DNA of 7,360 bases from Acidobacteriota bacterium (GTDB lineage Bacteria; Acidobacteriota; Thermoanaerobaculia; Thermoanaerobaculales; Thermoanaerobaculaceae): positions 1 through 7,360 of the forward strand of contig JAJXUY010000069.1 of the NCBI GenBank assembly GCA_021782525.1, given 5' to 3'. The notes below the pieces were generated by a model. That model worked only from the letters and a program-made list of their open reading frames with translations, was not told the DNA's origin and searched no databases. The position numbers and the translations under genes are program-made. Below are positions 5,444 to 7,360 of this stretch, in pieces. The stretch's first letter is position 1. Each line of letters starts with the position of its first letter.

Positions 5444-5842
5444 GTGAGCGAGCGCGTCCGCCTCGACGTGTGGCTTGACGTCGCGTGCCTGGCACGCACG
5501 CGGTCGCACGCGAAGGAGCTGTGCGACGGCGGCAAGGTCGAGGTGGGCGGAGAGCACGCGAAGGCGCACCGGCTCGTGCAGGCTGGCGACCGGGTGCGCG
5601 TGACGCTCGGGCCGGGGCACGCGCGCGAGCTCGTCGTCCGTGCGGTGCGCGACACGCACGTGGCCAAGGCGTTGGCGCGCGAGTTGTACGAGGACGTGAC
5701 CCCGCCTCCGAGCGCGGAGGAGGTCGAGCTGCGGCGGCTCGAACGTTTTGCCCCGCCGCCCGCACCCGAGCGCGGGAGTGGCCGCCCGGAGAAGCGAGCA
5801 CGGCGGCAGATGGATCGCTTCCGCGGTCGCCGCGAGCGCTAA
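5444..5842 (+). CDS. Hsp15-like S4-domain RNA-binding protein
   Basis: This 132-residue protein carries an S4 RNA-binding domain at residues 5-65. VRLDVWLDVACLARTRSHAK aligns with the Hsp15 RLDKWLWxxRxxKTRxxA motif, GGKVEVGG is the S4 turn, and HRLVQAGDRVRV is its closing strand. The tail (about 100-132) is proline-rich then strongly basic, with GRPEKRARRQMDRFRG matching the Hsp15 C-terminal GRPTKxxRRxxDRF pattern. E. coli Hsp15 binds the free 50S subunit carrying a stalled nascent chain; a similar ribosome-rescue role is inferred. Some canonical aromatic and basic residues are altered (WLDVACLA for WLWAARFF), so the RNA target may differ. The GTG at 5444 is the only reasonable start, since the domain begins within five residues. 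It lacks a ribosome site. Its TAA overlaps the oppositely oriented epimerase stop. Confidence 0.88.
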   Translation: MSERVRLDVWLDVACLARTRSHAKELCDGGKVEVGGEHAKAHRLVQAGDRVRVTLGPGHARELVVRAVRDTHVAKALARELYEDVTPPPSAEEVELRRLERFAPPPAPERGSGRPEKRARRQMDRFRGRRER

Positions 5843-6792
5843 CGAGCGGGGCCCTGGCGGCCCGCGTGGCGCGCCGAGAACCAGGCCGCGGTGCGGGCCA
5901 GGCCGTCCTCGAGCGCCACGCGCGGCGCGACCCCGAGCTCGCGTGCGAGCCCGGCGGAGGTGATCACCGAGCGGCGTTGCTCGCCGGCCTTGGCCGGCCC
6001 GTGCGCGGCTGGCCGCGTGACGCCGGCGGCCGCGCCGAGCCTTTCGTAGAGCTCGACCACGGTGGTCTCGCGGCCCGTGCCGACGTTGAACGTGGCGAAA
6101 CCCGGCCGCCCGAGCACGGCCAGGTTGGCGGCGACGACGTCCTCGACGAAGACGTAGTCCCGCGTCTGCAGCCCGTCGCCGTTGATCGTCGCCTCTCGGC
6201 CGGAGAGCAGCCGGTCGAGGAAGATCGCGACCACGCCGGCCTCGCCGTGCGGGCTCTGACGCGGGCCGTAGACGTTGGCGTAGCGCAAGGCGACCGCGTC
6301 GAGGCCGTACTCCGCGTGGAAGAAGTAGAGGTAGCGCTCGACGGCGAGCTTGGCGACGCCGTAGGGGGACAGCGGCCGGGTCGGGTGGGTCTCGTCGGCC
6401 GGGAACCGTTCCTGCTCGCCGTAGATCGCGCCCCCGGTGGAGGCGAAGATCACCTGGCGGAGGCCGGCCTTCCGCCCGGCCTCGAGCAGGTTGAGGGCGC
6501 CGAGGATGTTGACGCTGGCGTCGTGGACGGGGTCGGCCACCGAGCGACGCACGTCCATCTGCGCGGCGTGGTGCACCAACACCTCGATGCCGGCGTCGGC
6601 GATCAGCGCCGCGGCCTCGCCCGAGCGGATGTCGAGGCGGTGGAACTCGGCCGCGGCGGGAACGTTCTCCTTGCGCCCGGAGGAGAGGTCGTCGACAATC
6701 ACGACGCGGTGGCCGCGCTCGAGCAGCGCGTCGGCCACGTGGGAGCCGATGAAACCCGCGCCTCCGGTGACGCAAACCGTACGAGCACTCAT
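5839..6792 (-). CDS. GalE-like NAD-dependent sugar-nucleotide epimerase (extended SDR)
   Basis: This 317-residue protein is a complete extended short-chain dehydrogenase, most like UDP-glucose 4-epimerase. These enzymes oxidise and re-reduce C4 of a nucleotide sugar using tightly bound NAD. Visible features: TGGAGFIGSH (9-18) for NAD, VDDLSSG (33-39) for the ribose hydroxyls, HHAAQMDVRRSV (74-85), the catalytic triad region with S118/T119 in FASTGGAIYGE, and Y144/K148 in SPYGVAK. RYANVYGPRQSPHGEAGVV (170-188) and GDGLQTRDYVFVEDV (205-219) are the substrate-loop signatures shared by GalE and UDP-galacturonate or UDP-GlcNAc epimerases, so the exact sugar is uncertain. The ATG at 6792 has GGAGAGGGG 7 bases upstream. 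No glycosyltransferase or polysaccharide operon is adjacent, which suggests a general precursor role. The start codon is interleaved with that of the divergent glycosylase gene. Confidence 0.92.
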   Translation of the reverse strand: MSARTVCVTGGAGFIGSHVADALLERGHRVVIVDDLSSGRKENVPAAAEFHRLDIRSGEAAALIADAGIEVLVHHAAQMDVRRSVADPVHDASVNILGALNLLEAGRKAGLRQVIFASTGGAIYGEQERFPADETHPTRPLSPYGVAKLAVERYLYFFHAEYGLDAVALRYANVYGPRQSPHGEAGVVAIFLDRLLSGREATINGDGLQTRDYVFVEDVVAANLAVLGRPGFATFNVGTGRETTVVELYERLGAAAGVTRPAAHGPAKAGEQRRSVITSAGLARELGVAPRVALEDGLARTAAWFSARHAGRQGPAR

Positions 6793-7360
6793 GCAAACGC
6801 CCCTCTCCGCAACGGCGCTGGCGGTGCTCTCGCCGTTGGAAACGGGATTCTACCAGCGCCCGACCCGTCGCGTCGCCCGCGATCTGCTGGGGAAGTTGAT
6901 CGTCCGCCGCCTGCCCGAGGGGACCGTGGCCGCGCGGATCGTGGAGGTGGAGGCGTACCTCGGGGTCCGCGACCCCGCGGCGCACACGTACGGCGGACGG
7001 CGGACGCGGCGCAACGAGACGATGTGGGGGCAGGGCGGCCACCTCTACGTCTACTTCACCTACGGCATGCACCACTGCGCCAACGTGGTGACGCGCGCGG
7101 CCGGCGTCCCCGAGGCGGTCCTGCTGCGCGGGGCGGTAACCGTCGCGGGAGAGGAGGTGATCGCTGAGCGCACCCCCGGGCGCCTCGACGGCCCGGCGAA
7201 GCTGTGCCGCGGGCTGGGCATCGACCGCGCGCTCGACGGTGCCGACCTCACCGCCGGCGGCGAGGTGTGGTTGGCCGAGGACGGCTTCGTGTGCCGGTCG
7301 GCTTGGGTTCGCCGCCTGCCGCGGGTCGGGGTGGCCTATGCGGGCGACGCGGCGGGATGG
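6791..7360 (+). CDS. mpg: 3-methyladenine DNA glycosylase, AAG/Mpg family (3' end outside window)
   Basis: The 190 visible residues match the AAG/Mpg family, which flips out alkylated or deaminated purines such as 3-methyladenine and hypoxanthine and cuts the glycosidic bond to start base-excision repair. GFYQRPTRRVARDLLGK (19-35) is the family N terminus. RIVEVEAYLG (49-58) holds E54, equivalent to the human AAG general base E125, and Y56, equivalent to Y127. H65 matches H136, and YVYFTYGMHHCANVV (86-100) supplies Y91, equivalent to the intercalating Y162, and N98, equivalent to N169. LDGPAKLCRGLGID is the conserved substrate-pocket segment. Only the last dozen or so residues should be missing. 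The ATG at 6791 has no ribosome site. GTG at 6824 would give a start closer to the family norm (VLSPLETGFYQRP) and would separate it from the epimerase gene, so the true start is uncertain. Confidence 0.93.
   Translation, partial: MQTPLSATALAVLSPLETGFYQRPTRRVARDLLGKLIVRRLPEGTVAARIVEVEAYLGVRDPAAHTYGGRRTRRNETMWGQGGHLYVYFTYGMHHCANVVTRAAGVPEAVLLRGAVTVAGEEVIAERTPGRLDGPAKLCRGLGIDRALDGADLTAGGEVWLAEDGFVCRSAWVRRLPRVGVAYAGDAAGW
6800..6808 (-). promoter_or_regulatory. Ribosome binding site of the epimerase
   Basis: GGAGAGGGG on the minus strand lies 7 bases before the epimerase ATG at 6792. It falls inside the reading frame of the divergent glycosylase if that gene starts at 6791. Confidence 0.65.
6847..6852 (-). 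promoter_or_regulatory. Predicted -10 element of the epimerase
   Basis: On the minus strand TAGAAT followed by CCCG would start transcription near 6840, with a leader of about 48 bases. It matches the -10 consensus at five of six positions and shares TAnnATCCCG with 4596 and 5432. No clear -35 is present. It lies within the coding sequence of the glycosylase. Confidence 0.42.

Noticed and set aside
5255..7075. 606-codon open minus-strand frame spanning several genes
   Set aside because: It crosses the bitopic, S4, epimerase and glycosylase genes in another frame and has low-complexity Arg-rich composition. It is a shadow of high third-position GC.
5485..7167. 560-codon open plus-strand frame over the epimerase
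   Set aside because: Antisense to a well-supported epimerase, no ribosome site and no recognisable domain.
1..7360. Mobile elements, CRISPR arrays, tRNA or rRNA genes, attachment sites
   Set aside because: Reading both strands I found no transposase, integrase, regularly spaced repeats, tRNA cloverleaf or rRNA sequence. Base composition looks even throughout.

Overview
This is a GC-rich (roughly 70% by eye), densely coded bacterial chromosomal window with eight genes and no gap longer than about 160 bases. I see no rRNA, tRNA, CRISPR array, insertion sequence, integrase or phage gene. Shine-Dalgarno sequences, bacterial-type gene families and short overlaps place it in Bacteria. The bitopic protein at 4665-5426 and the general gene style recall Acidobacteriota or a similar high-GC soil or sediment lineage. 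That placement is from memory of similar proteins and is weak.

Layout. (1) 1-1855, minus: a two-gene operon with a ferritin-like/VIT1 (MbfA-type) membrane iron transporter followed by a membrane-anchored M28 zinc aminopeptidase that runs off the left edge. (2) 1983-4258, plus: a PLP enzyme of the cysteine-desulfurase-like VC1184 subfamily, whose stop overlaps the GTG start of a short homoserine-dehydrogenase-like oxidoreductase. (3) 4301-4507, minus: a dodecin, convergent with the previous operon. (4) 4665-5842, plus: a bitopic membrane protein of unknown function, then a small Hsp15-like S4 RNA-binding protein. (5) 5839-6792, minus: a GalE-like SDR sugar-nucleotide epimerase, tail-to-tail overlapping the S4 gene. 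(6) 6791-right edge, plus: an Mpg/AAG-type 3-methyladenine DNA glycosylase, cut a few codons before its likely end.

Functionally this is mostly ordinary housekeeping and stress content: iron/oxidative defence, flavin buffering, ribosome or RNA rescue, alkylation repair and sugar-nucleotide supply. The least ordinary part is the pair at 1983-4258. The PLP enzyme belongs to the desulfurase fold but has no cysteine where the SufS/CsdA nucleophile sits. Its coupled partner keeps the homoserine dehydrogenase catalytic residues but lacks the GPGAG-like loop and any ACT domain. Together they could be a two-enzyme pathway of unknown substrate.

At the regulatory scale, three genes are preceded by the same -10-like element, TAnnATCCCG. 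In one case it lies exactly where transcription would begin at the GTG start codon, suggesting a leaderless mRNA. A perfect 16-bp palindrome lies between the divergent dodecin and bitopic-protein genes.
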